Of a stretch of DNA of 49,918 nucleotides, positions 42,656 through 49,918 are shown one piece after another (within the stretch, counting starts at the first letter, position 1; the number at the start of each line of letters is the position of its first letter). Position numbers and translations under genes: made by a program. The stretch is from contig JAWUWD010000013.1 in NCBI GenBank assembly GCA_034112085.1, positions 1 to 49,918 of the forward strand. Direction: 5' to 3'. Below the pieces are notes generated by a model. It saw only the letters and a list, made by a program, of their open reading frames with translations. It was not told where the DNA came from and did no database searches. Origin of the DNA: JAWUWD01 sp034112085 (GTDB taxonomy: Bacteria > Bacteroidota > Bacteroidia > Cytophagales > Cyclobacteriaceae).

Positions 42656-44245
42656 CTAAAAAGGAGCATCACTGTCATCATCGGCAGAATGACCAAAACT
42701 CGTATTTGGAGGTGGTGTTCCGCTGTCATTGTTGAGCTTACTACCAAGCATCACTGTGCCACTTCCACTATCAAACTCCGATGGAATACCCTCATTGCCA
42801 AATCCTCCAGAATAGTCTACAGCGTCCAAATCCGTGAACTTGGTAAACTTTCCGATAAACTTCAATGGCACATCTTCCAGAGAACCATTTCTATGCTTAG
42901 CAATGATCACTTCACCGACTCCCGTAGTCGGAAGGCCATTCTCGTCTTCTGTGATTCCGTAGTATTCAGGACGGTACAAGAACATTACCATATCCGCATC
43001 TTGCTCAATAGATCCAGACTCCCTCAAATCCGAGAGCTGTGGACGCTTATCTCCCCCTCTAGTCTCAACAGCCCTACTCAATTGAGATAGCGCTATCACG
43101 GGCACGTTAAGCTCCTTAGCGATGCCTTTCAATGCTCGAGAGATGGATGCAATCTCTTGTTCACGATTTCCAACCCCTTTCGAACTATCACCTGACATCA
43201 ATTGTAAATAGTCAATCACGATCAATTGAATATCATGCTGCTGTTTAAGTCTCCGACACTTTGCACGCAGTTCGAGAATACTCAACCCAGGTGTATCATC
43301 TATAAAAATAGGCGCATTGGTAAGTCTGTTGGTCTTATGTACCAACTGCTCCCATTCATGATCTGCCAGATTACCTTTCTTGATTTTCTCACTATCTAAT
43401 TCTGCTTCAGCTGAAATAAGCCTGTTGACTAGCTGAATAGACGACATCTCCAGCGAGAAGATCGCAGCTGGCTTCCCATGATCAACGGCCGCATTACGCA
43501 ATGCCGTTACCACAAATGCTGTTTTACCCATGGCAGGTCTGGCCGCAATAATTACTAAATCTGCTGGCTGCCATCCAGAAGTTACCCTATCCAGTGCCGT
43601 AAACCCTGAAGGTACTCCCGTCAATCCATCTTTATGATTCTTACGCTCTTCTAACTCCTCGATCGCCTTGCCCATGAGTGTCCTCATGCTATCGTAGTTC
43701 TTCTTGATGTTGGCATCTGAAACTTCAAAAAGTGCCTGCTCTGTCTTGTCTAGTAATTGAAATACATCAGTCGTATCTTCGTATGCATCCTTTTGAATTT
43801 CTGAGGAAATCCTAATAAGCTCTCTCTTAATAGACATTTCCGCGACTATTCTCGCATGAAACTCGATGTTAGCCGAAGAGTTAACCCCTCTGGTAAGTTC
43901 CGTGATATAATATGCTCCTCCTACAAAATCGAGTTTCGCATCTTTACGCAACTGATTGGTCACGGTCAACATATCGATAGGCTCAGAATTTTTGAACAAC
44001 TCCTGAATCGCCTTATAAATCTCCTGATGTTGATCTTTGTAAAAACTGACTGGCTGAAGAATATCAATAACATTGGTTAAGGCATCCTTTTCCAACATCA
44101 ATGCGCCCAATACGGCTTTCTCTAAATCAATCGCTTGCGGTGGGAGTTTTCCCAATCCTTCAGTAAGGTCTCTACCTATTCTACTGCTCTTCAACCCCAT
44201 TCGTTTCTTTGAGTCACTTGATACTGATGATTGGTCTTGATTCAT
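42656..44245 (-). CDS. dnaB: replicative DNA helicase
   Basis: This is the hexameric helicase that opens the replication fork. It has 529 residues. The N-terminal domain has PPQAIDLEKAVLGALMLEKD. The RecA-like domain has Walker A ARPAMGKTAF at about residue 232, Walker B LIVIDYLQLM, and SQLSRAVETRGGDKRPQLSD. The C-terminal tail has FGNEGIPSEFDSGSG, acidic and low complexity. It is divergent from mpl across a 353-base region with DnaA boxes. Confidence 0.97.
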   Translation of the reverse strand: MNQDQSSVSSDSKKRMGLKSSRIGRDLTEGLGKLPPQAIDLEKAVLGALMLEKDALTNVIDILQPVSFYKDQHQEIYKAIQELFKNSEPIDMLTVTNQLRKDAKLDFVGGAYYITELTRGVNSSANIEFHARIVAEMSIKRELIRISSEIQKDAYEDTTDVFQLLDKTEQALFEVSDANIKKNYDSMRTLMGKAIEELEERKNHKDGLTGVPSGFTALDRVTSGWQPADLVIIAARPAMGKTAFVVTALRNAAVDHGKPAAIFSLEMSSIQLVNRLISAEAELDSEKIKKGNLADHEWEQLVHKTNRLTNAPIFIDDTPGLSILELRAKCRRLKQQHDIQLIVIDYLQLMSGDSSKGVGNREQEIASISRALKGIAKELNVPVIALSQLSRAVETRGGDKRPQLSDLRESGSIEQDADMVMFLYRPEYYGITEDENGLPTTGVGEVIIAKHRNGSLEDVPLKFIGKFTKFTDLDAVDYSGGFGNEGIPSEFDSGSGTVMLGSKLNNDSGTPPPNTSFGHSADDDSDAPF

Positions 44246-44409
44246 TATTATCGATGTATTTTAAGTCAATGATTATTCAAAACTACTAAGAATTAGCCCT
44301 TCAGTCAATTGATGTGAATTAGTTTTCAATGAAATAATTTACCCATCGGAAAGAACCTCACACCCAGCCGAAACATTATCTGATGGACTTCAACTAACTA
44401 TTTGCGTTT

Positions 44410-44580
44410 GAACTGCCATTCGTTTATTAAAAATAACGAGTTTTCCACTACTGGGTTGTTCATAAAAAGTCAAATTATCCACACTGTGAGATCTTATTAA
44501 CATGGTTGTCCACATCAAATTCTCTTTATCCACAATATCAGTGAATGACACGATTATTCTTTTTTTTCTAGTATTTTTGA
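44410..44580. other. DnaA-box cluster: candidate oriC or DnaA-controlled promoter region
   Basis: Two perfect DnaA boxes TTATCCACA (44475-44483 and 44526-44534) lie with TTGTCCACA (44506-44514) and near-matches TTTTCCACT (44441-44449) and TTATTAACA (44494-44502), all in one orientation. AT-rich stretches flank them (TTTATTAAAAATAACG and a T-run after 44559). The region is the 44246-44598 gap between dnaB and mpl, in a part of the window that also holds mnmE, a gene near oriC in many bacteria. Genes to the right are all on the plus strand and dnaB is on the minus, as expected for forks leaving this point. Confidence 0.5.
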
Positions 44581-44598
44581 GGCTGTAATAAGAAGAAT

Positions 44599-45963
44599 AT
44601 GAACAACAATCAAAGAATACATTTCATAGCCATTGGCGGCAGTATAATGCACAATTTGGCAATCGCTCTTAAAGAAAAAGGCCATCAAGTCACTGGATCA
44701 GATGACGAGGTTTATGAGCCTTCCAAATCTAGGTTAGATGCCCATGGCCTACTACCTTCCAAACAAGGATGGGACACCGCATCTATCTCCGAGGAATTGG
44801 ATGCTGTGATACTAGGCATGCATGCCAGGGCAGACAACCCTGAACTCCTGAAAGCACAAGAGATGGGATTGAAGATTTATTCTTTTCCAGAATACATCTA
44901 CGAGCAGTCTAAGAACAAACAACGCATAGTGATCGCAGGTAGCCATGGCAAGACCTCAATCACTTCAGTGATCATGCATGTGTTACAGTTTTTCGATAGG
45001 AAATTTGACTATGCTGTTGGTGCACAACTCAATGGATTTGAGAACATGGTGAAGATCACGGATGCTCCGATCATCATTATCGAAGGTGACGAGTATTTAA
45101 GCTCCCCTATCGATCGAACACCAAAATTCTTAAAGTATCACCACCATATCGGATTGATCAGTGGGATCTCATGGGATCACATCAATGTCTTCCCAACAGA
45201 AGAAGAATATGTGAAGCAGTTCGAATTGTTTGCTGACCAAACCCCAAAATCTGGGTCTTTGGCATTTTATGAAAATGACTCGATGACCATGATGCTTGGG
45301 AACAAGGAACGTCCAGAGGTTGTGAAAATTCCTTATACAACGCTTCCACATACGATTGAGAACAGTAAAACTTACCTGACTGTAGAGAAAGAAAACTACT
45401 TACTCAAAGTATTTGGCAGGCATAACCTTCAAAATCTCAGTGGCGCAAAAGGGGTACTTGGAAGAATCGGAATCTCTGAAGAGCAATTCTATGAAGCGAT
45501 TCAGTCATTTGAGGGGGCCAGTAGGAGAATGGAAAAAGTAGCGGGTAATGACAATACTACTGTATACAGAGATTATGCACATGCACCTTCAAAAGTACAA
45601 GCAACTACGCTAGCAGTCAAAGAGCAATATCCTGAACGTGAATTGGTCGCCTGCTTAGAATTGCACACATTTAGCAGCCTCAACAAGGACTTCTTGTCTC
45701 AATATAAAGACACAATGAAGTATGCCAACAAACCTGTCGTTTACTTCAACCCAGAAACGGTAGCTCACAAACAACTCCCTGCGATCACTAAGGAAGACAT
45801 CAAAACCAACTTTGCTACTAGCCAGCTGGAAGTATTCGACAATATAGACGAGTTGAAGACCTTTTTGAAAGCTCAGAAATGGGAGAATAAAAACCTAATC
45901 ATGATGAGTTCTGGCAACTTCAATGATTTGGACATGAATGAATTATCATCAGAAATCATATAA
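44599..45963 (+). CDS. mpl: UDP-N-acetylmuramate:L-alanyl-gamma-D-glutamyl-meso-diaminopimelate ligase
   Basis: This ligase recycles peptidoglycan tripeptide onto UDP-MurNAc, skipping MurC, MurD and MurE. It has 454 residues, the usual Mpl size. The N-terminal domain starts IHFIAIGGSIMHNLAIALKE, which distinguishes Mpl from MurC by its MHNLA sequence. The ATP-binding P-loop is AGSHGKTSIT, and the C-terminal domain has RDYAHAPSKVQATTLAV. It precedes the exonuclease gene by 20 bases. Confidence 0.93.
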   Translation: MNNNQRIHFIAIGGSIMHNLAIALKEKGHQVTGSDDEVYEPSKSRLDAHGLLPSKQGWDTASISEELDAVILGMHARADNPELLKAQEMGLKIYSFPEYIYEQSKNKQRIVIAGSHGKTSITSVIMHVLQFFDRKFDYAVGAQLNGFENMVKITDAPIIIIEGDEYLSSPIDRTPKFLKYHHHIGLISGISWDHINVFPTEEEYVKQFELFADQTPKSGSLAFYENDSMTMMLGNKERPEVVKIPYTTLPHTIENSKTYLTVEKENYLLKVFGRHNLQNLSGAKGVLGRIGISEEQFYEAIQSFEGASRRMEKVAGNDNTTVYRDYAHAPSKVQATTLAVKEQYPERELVACLELHTFSSLNKDFLSQYKDTMKYANKPVVYFNPETVAHKQLPAITKEDIKTNFATSQLEVFDNIDELKTFLKAQKWENKNLIMMSSGNFNDLDMNELSSEII

Positions 45964-45983
45964 CCTCATAACCAATCGCATTA

Positions 45984-46784
45984 ATGGGATTACACCTTAA
46001 AAATCCAATTGCCTTCTTTGACTTAGAAACTACAGGCACCAATACATCAAAAGACAGAATCGTAGAATTGTCTTTTATAAAAATCATGCCTGATGGTGAG
46101 GAAGTGATCAAAACCATGAAGATCAATCCGACTATTCCTATTCCGTTGGAGACGAGCTTGATTCATGGCATCTATGCTGAAGACATCAAGGACGCACCCA
46201 CCTTTAAGTCAATTGCTAAGTCACTTGCTAAATTCCTTGAAGGAACTGATCTAGCAGGATTCAATATTTTGAAATTTGATGTCCCAGTATTGGTTGAGGA
46301 ATTCTTACGTGCTGATGTGGAATTCAATATTTCTAATAGAAAATTGGTCGATGCCCAAAAGGTCTTCCACTCTATGGAAAAACGTACACTCGGTGCCGCT
46401 TACAAGTTCTACTGCGATAAGAAACTCGTAGGTGCTCATGGTGCAGAAGCTGATACTTTGGCGACATACGAAGTCTTCAAGGCGCAAATGATCAAATACG
46501 AAGACCAGATGGTCGTGGACAATCTAGGCAAAGAGATTGGGGTCATAAAAAACGATATGGGAGTGATTCATGAACTGTTCAATCAGAACCTTGTGGACCT
46601 AAGAGGAAGCATGGTCATGAAAAATGGTGTTGAGTTATTCAACTTCGGAAAACATCGTGGCAGACCTGTAACTGAGGTATTCCAAAAAGAACCTGGCTAC
46701 TATGACTGGATGATGAAAGGAGACTTTCCATTAGACACCAAGAACAAACTGACACAGATTAAACTAAGAGGGTTTAATAAATAG
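45984..46784 (+). CDS. 3'-5' exonuclease, DNA polymerase III epsilon-like
   Basis: This is a 266-residue DEDDh exonuclease. The Exo I motif is FFDLETTGTN, Exo II lies in LAGFNILKFDVPVL, and Exo III His/Asp in LVGAHGAEADTLATYEVF. The C-terminal part carries a second domain with FNFGKHRGRPVTEVFQKEPG, typical of DUF3820-like or exonuclease-associated proteins. It could act in proofreading or DNA repair. It is distinct from dnaQ, which is usually shorter. It follows mpl closely and precedes mnmE by 115 bases. Confidence 0.88.
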   Translation: MGLHLKNPIAFFDLETTGTNTSKDRIVELSFIKIMPDGEEVIKTMKINPTIPIPLETSLIHGIYAEDIKDAPTFKSIAKSLAKFLEGTDLAGFNILKFDVPVLVEEFLRADVEFNISNRKLVDAQKVFHSMEKRTLGAAYKFYCDKKLVGAHGAEADTLATYEVFKAQMIKYEDQMVVDNLGKEIGVIKNDMGVIHELFNQNLVDLRGSMVMKNGVELFNFGKHRGRPVTEVFQKEPGYYDWMMKGDFPLDTKNKLTQIKLRGFNK

Positions 46785-46899
46785 TTTAACAGTTCTTCAG
46801 TTGATAGTCGATAGTCAATTCACACCAGAATATTAATTGAAGTTCAAAATGCCAATTCTATCTTGATGCCAACTGTATAACTGAACAACTAGAAACTGA

Positions 46900-48264
46900 A
46901 TGACCACGTCAGACACCATCATAGCACTAGCCACACCGCAAGGTATAGGCGCCATTGCCGTCATTAGATTGTCTGGCAAAGATGCTATTGCGATTACCAA
47001 TAAAGTATTCAAAGGAAAAGACCTCGAAGCCCAACCCACACATACGATCCACTTTGGTACGTTGAGGGATGAAGGTAAGATTGTTGATGAGGTATTGGCA
47101 TCGGTATTCAAAGAACCAAAATCATTCACCAAGGAGAATGTGGTAGAGATCTCGACTCACGGCTCTCAATACATCGTAAAGCAAGTGGTGAAGCTGCTCT
47201 TAAAGAATGGTGCTCGACTTGCCAAACCTGGCGAATTTACCCAGCGAGCATTTCTCAATGGTCAATTTGATCTGGCACAAGCAGAAGCCGTAGCCGATCT
47301 TATCAACTCTGACACTGAAGCTTCACATCAAGCGGCCATGACGCAGATGCGTGGTGGCTTCTCCAAAGAGATCGCCAGCCTTCGTAAGGAGCTTATTCAC
47401 TTTGCCTCTATGATCGAACTCGAGCTTGACTTTGGTGAAGAGGATGTGGAGTTTGCAGATAGAGATGATCTCAAAGGGCTGATCAACAAATTACTTGTCG
47501 TTATTGAGGCACTGATCAAGAGCTTTGATTTAGGAAATGTCATCAAGAACGGGGTACCTACAGTCATCGCAGGGAAGCCCAACGCAGGGAAGTCCACCCT
47601 ACTCAATGCCTTACTCAATGAAGACCGAGCAATCGTCTCAGAGATCGCTGGTACTACGCGTGACTCTATCGAAGATGAAGTGAACATAGAAGGCATCAAC
47701 TTCCGATTCATCGATACAGCGGGACTCAGAGAGACTACTGACACCATCGAGGCTATTGGTGTAGAGCGTACCCAAGCGAAGATGAAAGAGGCCGCATTGA
47801 TCATCTACATGTTCGACTTGGTCAATGAGCCGATCACAGAGATCCTCAGAGAAGTCAATAAACTTGAAAACTCAGGCAAACCATTCGTCTGTGTAGGTAA
47901 TAAGATAGATAAAGCTGACCCCGAACTCATCAAACAGTTAGCATCCAATACGCACTTTGTATTTATCTCAGCCTCTGAAAAAGCGAAAATTGAGGTGCTT
48001 AAAGACAAACTATTAGAGCTCGTCAATCTAGACAACTTCAAATCAGGTGATACAGTAGTCACCAATATCCGTCACTATGACAATCTGATGCAGACGCGTA
48101 ATGCCCTCAAAGATGTGCTCAATGGTCTTGGTCAAAATGTGACAGGTGACTTCCTTGCGATGGACATCAGACAGTCACTGCACTATCTCGGAGAGATCAC
48201 CGGTGAGATCACTACGGATGACCTTTTGGATAATATCTTTAGTAAGTTCTGTATTGGTAAGTAG
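46900..48264 (+). CDS. mnmE: tRNA uridine-5-carboxymethylaminomethyl(34) synthesis GTPase
   Basis: This GTPase works with MnmG to modify the wobble uridine of several tRNAs. It has 454 residues. The tetrahydrofolate-binding N-terminal domain has TPQGIGAIAVIRLSGKDAI. The G domain, inserted in a helical domain, has GKPNAGKST at residue 225, DTAGLRETTD and NKID. The conserved C-terminus is FCIGK with the catalytic Cys. The last 18 bases resemble an island attachment site (see the separate feature). Confidence 0.98.
   Translation: MTTSDTIIALATPQGIGAIAVIRLSGKDAIAITNKVFKGKDLEAQPTHTIHFGTLRDEGKIVDEVLASVFKEPKSFTKENVVEISTHGSQYIVKQVVKLLLKNGARLAKPGEFTQRAFLNGQFDLAQAEAVADLINSDTEASHQAAMTQMRGGFSKEIASLRKELIHFASMIELELDFGEEDVEFADRDDLKGLINKLLVVIEALIKSFDLGNVIKNGVPTVIAGKPNAGKSTLLNALLNEDRAIVSEIAGTTRDSIEDEVNIEGINFRFIDTAGLRETTDTIEAIGVERTQAKMKEAALIIYMFDLVNEPITEILREVNKLENSGKPFVCVGNKIDKADPELIKQLASNTHFVFISASEKAKIEVLKDKLLELVNLDNFKSGDTVVTNIRHYDNLMQTRNALKDVLNGLGQNVTGDFLAMDIRQSLHYLGEITGEITTDDLLDNIFSKFCIGK
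48247..48264 (+). other. potential island attachment site at the mnmE 3' end
   Basis: The last 18 bases of mnmE are TTCTGTATTGGTAAGTAG. From memory, the attachment site used by Salmonella genomic island 1 at the mnmE (thdF/trmE) 3' end is nearly identical apart from the last base of the stop codon. Part of this identity comes from the conserved FCIGK codons, so it may simply reflect that conservation. No second copy is seen inside the window. Confidence 0.4.
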
Positions 48265-48464
48265 GAAGGTCGTTTAAAGGCTTTAATGAATGTTTCTGGT
48301 ATTTCCAGGGCTTACAGGAGGAACATAAAGACAGCTATTTGACAAGCGAGGTCTCAAAAGGCTCAAAACGGTCATGCCATTATGGTTTATGAAAAGAATC
48401 TATAACAGAATCTAATCGGGTTATACAAGAGAAATGACTCAATAATACATCCTCCACTCAATTT

Positions 48465-48545
48465 TCAGACTTCCTCTCCTTCTTCCTTACTAAGCGCCTC
48501 TAATAATGCGAGAAGATCACGTCTCTCCTATTAAGTCAGTTTTCT
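48465..48545 (-). pseudogene. possible remnant of a minus-strand gene
   Basis: On the minus strand, one frame gives RRDLLALLEALSKEEGEEV then TGA (48465-48467), which looks protein-like. A stop lies immediately upstream in that frame, and a shift would join it to LKKTDLIG. It might be the decayed C-terminus of a small protein, but chance is not excluded. Confidence 0.25.
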
Positions 48546-48605
48546 TGAGCAATACTCTACATTAATAATATGTTTCGCACTTCCTTGCGACTTATAGAAT
48601 AATAA

Positions 48606-48659
48606 AGTACCTTATCATTATAAAGTATAACAAAAGCATGTTTTGTACAATAAGGTACT
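48606..48659. repeat. nested inverted repeat (hairpin)
   Basis: AGTACCTTAT (48606-48615) and ATAAGGTACT (48650-48659) are perfect complements. Inside lies a second stem ACAAAA/TTTTGT around GCATG. The shape is like a cruciform or a short mobile-element end; it lacks a clear T-run to be a normal terminator. Confidence 0.5.
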
Positions 48660-48714
48660 ATGATAATATTTTTATAGGCATTCCACATAGCGAATTGTTA
48701 GCGTGATTCAAAAA

Positions 48715-49918
48715 ATGAAGATGAATGATAAACCATCATACGAAGAATTAGAGAAGCAAAATATTGAACTTAAAAAGCAAATTGAAATTTTCAGATTACA
48801 TGATTCACTTCACGAAGAACAAAAAGTAAGCGATTATTATTTCAATACGATCCTAAACAATATTGGCGACCCTATATTTGTAAAGGATAACCAAAGCAGG
48901 TTACTTATTGTCAATGACGCTTTCTGCGAAATCTTTGGGCTTACAAGGGCAAATATAATTGGAAAAACACTTGCCGAGGATGTTACGCCTGATGAGCGAG
49001 AAAGCTTTTTGAAAATTGATAAGCAGGTAATACTTGATGGGGTAGAAAATATAAATGAAGAATCACTTACAGTACGTGGTGGTCAAGTCCAAACAATTTC
49101 TACACGAAAGTCACGGTTTAAAAATTCTGATGGAAAAATATTTCTTCTCGGAGTAATTCGTAATATCACCGACCGTAAACTGAGCGAGCTAAAATTAAAG
49201 AAACAATTTGTTGAGTTGCAAAAAACCAATAATGAACTTGACCAGTTTGTGTATAGCGTATCGCACGATCTACGTGCCCCGTTGTCTTCTCTTCTGGGCC
49301 TCATCCAATTAGCGAAAATGGATAAGACTACAATTTCCCATAAAAATTATCTTGAGATGATGCAAGCCAGCGTAAACAAACTAGACGGCTTCATAAAAGA
49401 CATCCTCGATTACTCGAGAAATTCGAGAGTGAAAGTTAAGGCTGACAAAATCATGTTCAATGACATTATACTGGAGGTCAAAAATCGACTGATGACAACC
49501 TCTGATGCTGAACGCCTAAATTTTGAGATTAAAATTAATAATGACATTCCTTATTATTCTGATATTATAAGATTTGAAATTATTTTTAATAACTTATTTT
49601 CAAATGCCATTCGGTACCAGGATTTTCAAAAAGAATCTTCTCAAGTTTCTATTCAAATCAATACATCTGTTGAAAAAGTCGAAATCAAATTCTCAGATAA
49701 CGGAATTGGTATTGAGAAAAAGAATCTGAAGAAGATATTCGACATGTTTTATCGAGCATCCGACATTTCCAAAGGATCAGGTCTAGGTCTCTATATCGTA
49801 AAAGAAACAATAGATAAGTTAGGTGGTTCAATAAAAGTTGAAACAGAATTTGGGGTGTTTACAACCTTTAAGATTATCATTCCGAACATTCATACGGAAA
49901 TAGATGATTTTAAAGAAA
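48715..49918 (+). CDS. PAS domain sensor histidine kinase (partial at right edge)
   Basis: This ORF starts at ATG 48715 (48721 is also possible) and reads open to the window edge, 401 codons. A short N-terminal coiled coil (SYEELEKQNIELKKQIEIFR) is followed by a PAS domain (about residues 45-165; FVKDNQSRLLIVNDAFCEIF). The H-box is FVYSVSHDLRAPLSSLLG. The ATPase domain shows NNLFSNAIRYQD, FSDNGIGIEKKN and SKGSGLGLYIVK. No transmembrane segment is seen, so it is cytosolic. The ATPase domain looks complete, so only a short tail is missing. No partner regulator is visible in the window. Codon use is more AT-rich than mnmE. Confidence 0.92.
   Translation, partial: MKMNDKPSYEELEKQNIELKKQIEIFRLHDSLHEEQKVSDYYFNTILNNIGDPIFVKDNQSRLLIVNDAFCEIFGLTRANIIGKTLAEDVTPDERESFLKIDKQVILDGVENINEESLTVRGGQVQTISTRKSRFKNSDGKIFLLGVIRNITDRKLSELKLKKQFVELQKTNNELDQFVYSVSHDLRAPLSSLLGLIQLAKMDKTTISHKNYLEMMQASVNKLDGFIKDILDYSRNSRVKVKADKIMFNDIILEVKNRLMTTSDAERLNFEIKINNDIPYYSDIIRFEIIFNNLFSNAIRYQDFQKESSQVSIQINTSVEKVEIKFSDNGIGIEKKNLKKIFDMFYRASDISKGSGLGLYIVKETIDKLGGSIKVETEFGVFTTFKIIIPNIHTEIDDFKE

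Larger units (their letters stand above)
48265..48714. other. non-coding region after mnmE
   Basis: This 450-base stretch has no complete gene. It holds a possible remnant of a minus-strand gene ending at 48465, a hairpin at 48606-48659 and, just before the kinase, the bases GAATTGTTAGCGTGATT. Composition differs from the mnmE coding sequence. No tRNA or integrase is seen. Confidence 0.5.

Noticed and set aside
1..49918. tRNA, rRNA, riboswitch, transposase or integrase genes
   Set aside because: None could be recognised on either strand by reading; a covariance-model search would be needed to exclude small RNAs.

Overview
The window is a chromosomal stretch of a Bacteroidota bacterium, most likely of the Cytophagales type. 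The grounds are a moderate-to-low GC content, few Shine-Dalgarno sites, TPR-type sensor kinases, a DUF3078 protein, lipoproteins with a short signal peptide and Cys box, a GldJ/GldK-like formylglycine-generating-enzyme fold protein, and a TolC/adaptor pair. The genus cannot be fixed from the sequence alone.

Region 1 (1-13.7 kb, minus strand) is one long amino-acid operon, ilvE-ilvD-ilvB-ilvN-ilvC-ilvA-gltB-gltD, with gaps of 1 to 76 bases. It covers the whole Ile/Val pathway plus glutamate synthase, which supplies the amino donor. Ahead of it (13366-13635) lie two consecutive short ORFs extremely rich in Ile and Val codons. Each is followed by a strong intrinsic terminator. In both, bases overlapping the leader stop codon are complementary to the upstream arm of the terminator. 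This reads as a tandem translation-coupled attenuator and is the clearest regulatory discovery in the window.

Region 2 (13.7-26.3 kb) is accessory. It holds a TPR histidine kinase, the helicase HrpB, an exported TPR-CHAT protease-like protein with five near-identical 126-base repeats, a second TPR kinase-like protein that lacks its ATPase domain, a lipoprotein and an AT-rich beta-barrel protein. Between them are unannotated gene relics: two separate pieces of an hrpB copy (21501-21671 and about 24653-24812) and a decayed copy of the lipoprotein gene's 3' end (about 26090-26223). The region has been built by repeated duplication and insertion.

Region 3 (26.3-33.7 kb) contains an operon of a formylglycine-generating-enzyme-fold protein, an ECF sigma factor and an anti-sigma-like membrane protein. 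A lipoprotein sulfatase is divergent to it, followed by an NTF2-like protein, a secreted DUF6503-like protein and a dienelactone-hydrolase-family protein.

Region 4 (33.7-42.4 kb) has sdaAB-tolC-membrane fusion protein, a class IV aminotransferase overlapping thyA tail to tail, an MscS channel, a DUF3078 protein and a quinone-oxidoreductase-type dehydrogenase.

Region 5 (42.6-49.9 kb) has dnaB and mpl diverging from a 353-base gap with a cluster of DnaA boxes (a candidate oriC or DnaA-controlled region), then an exonuclease and mnmE. The mnmE 3' end carries a sequence resembling a known genomic-island attachment site. It is followed by a disturbed non-coding stretch and a PAS histidine kinase cut by the window edge.
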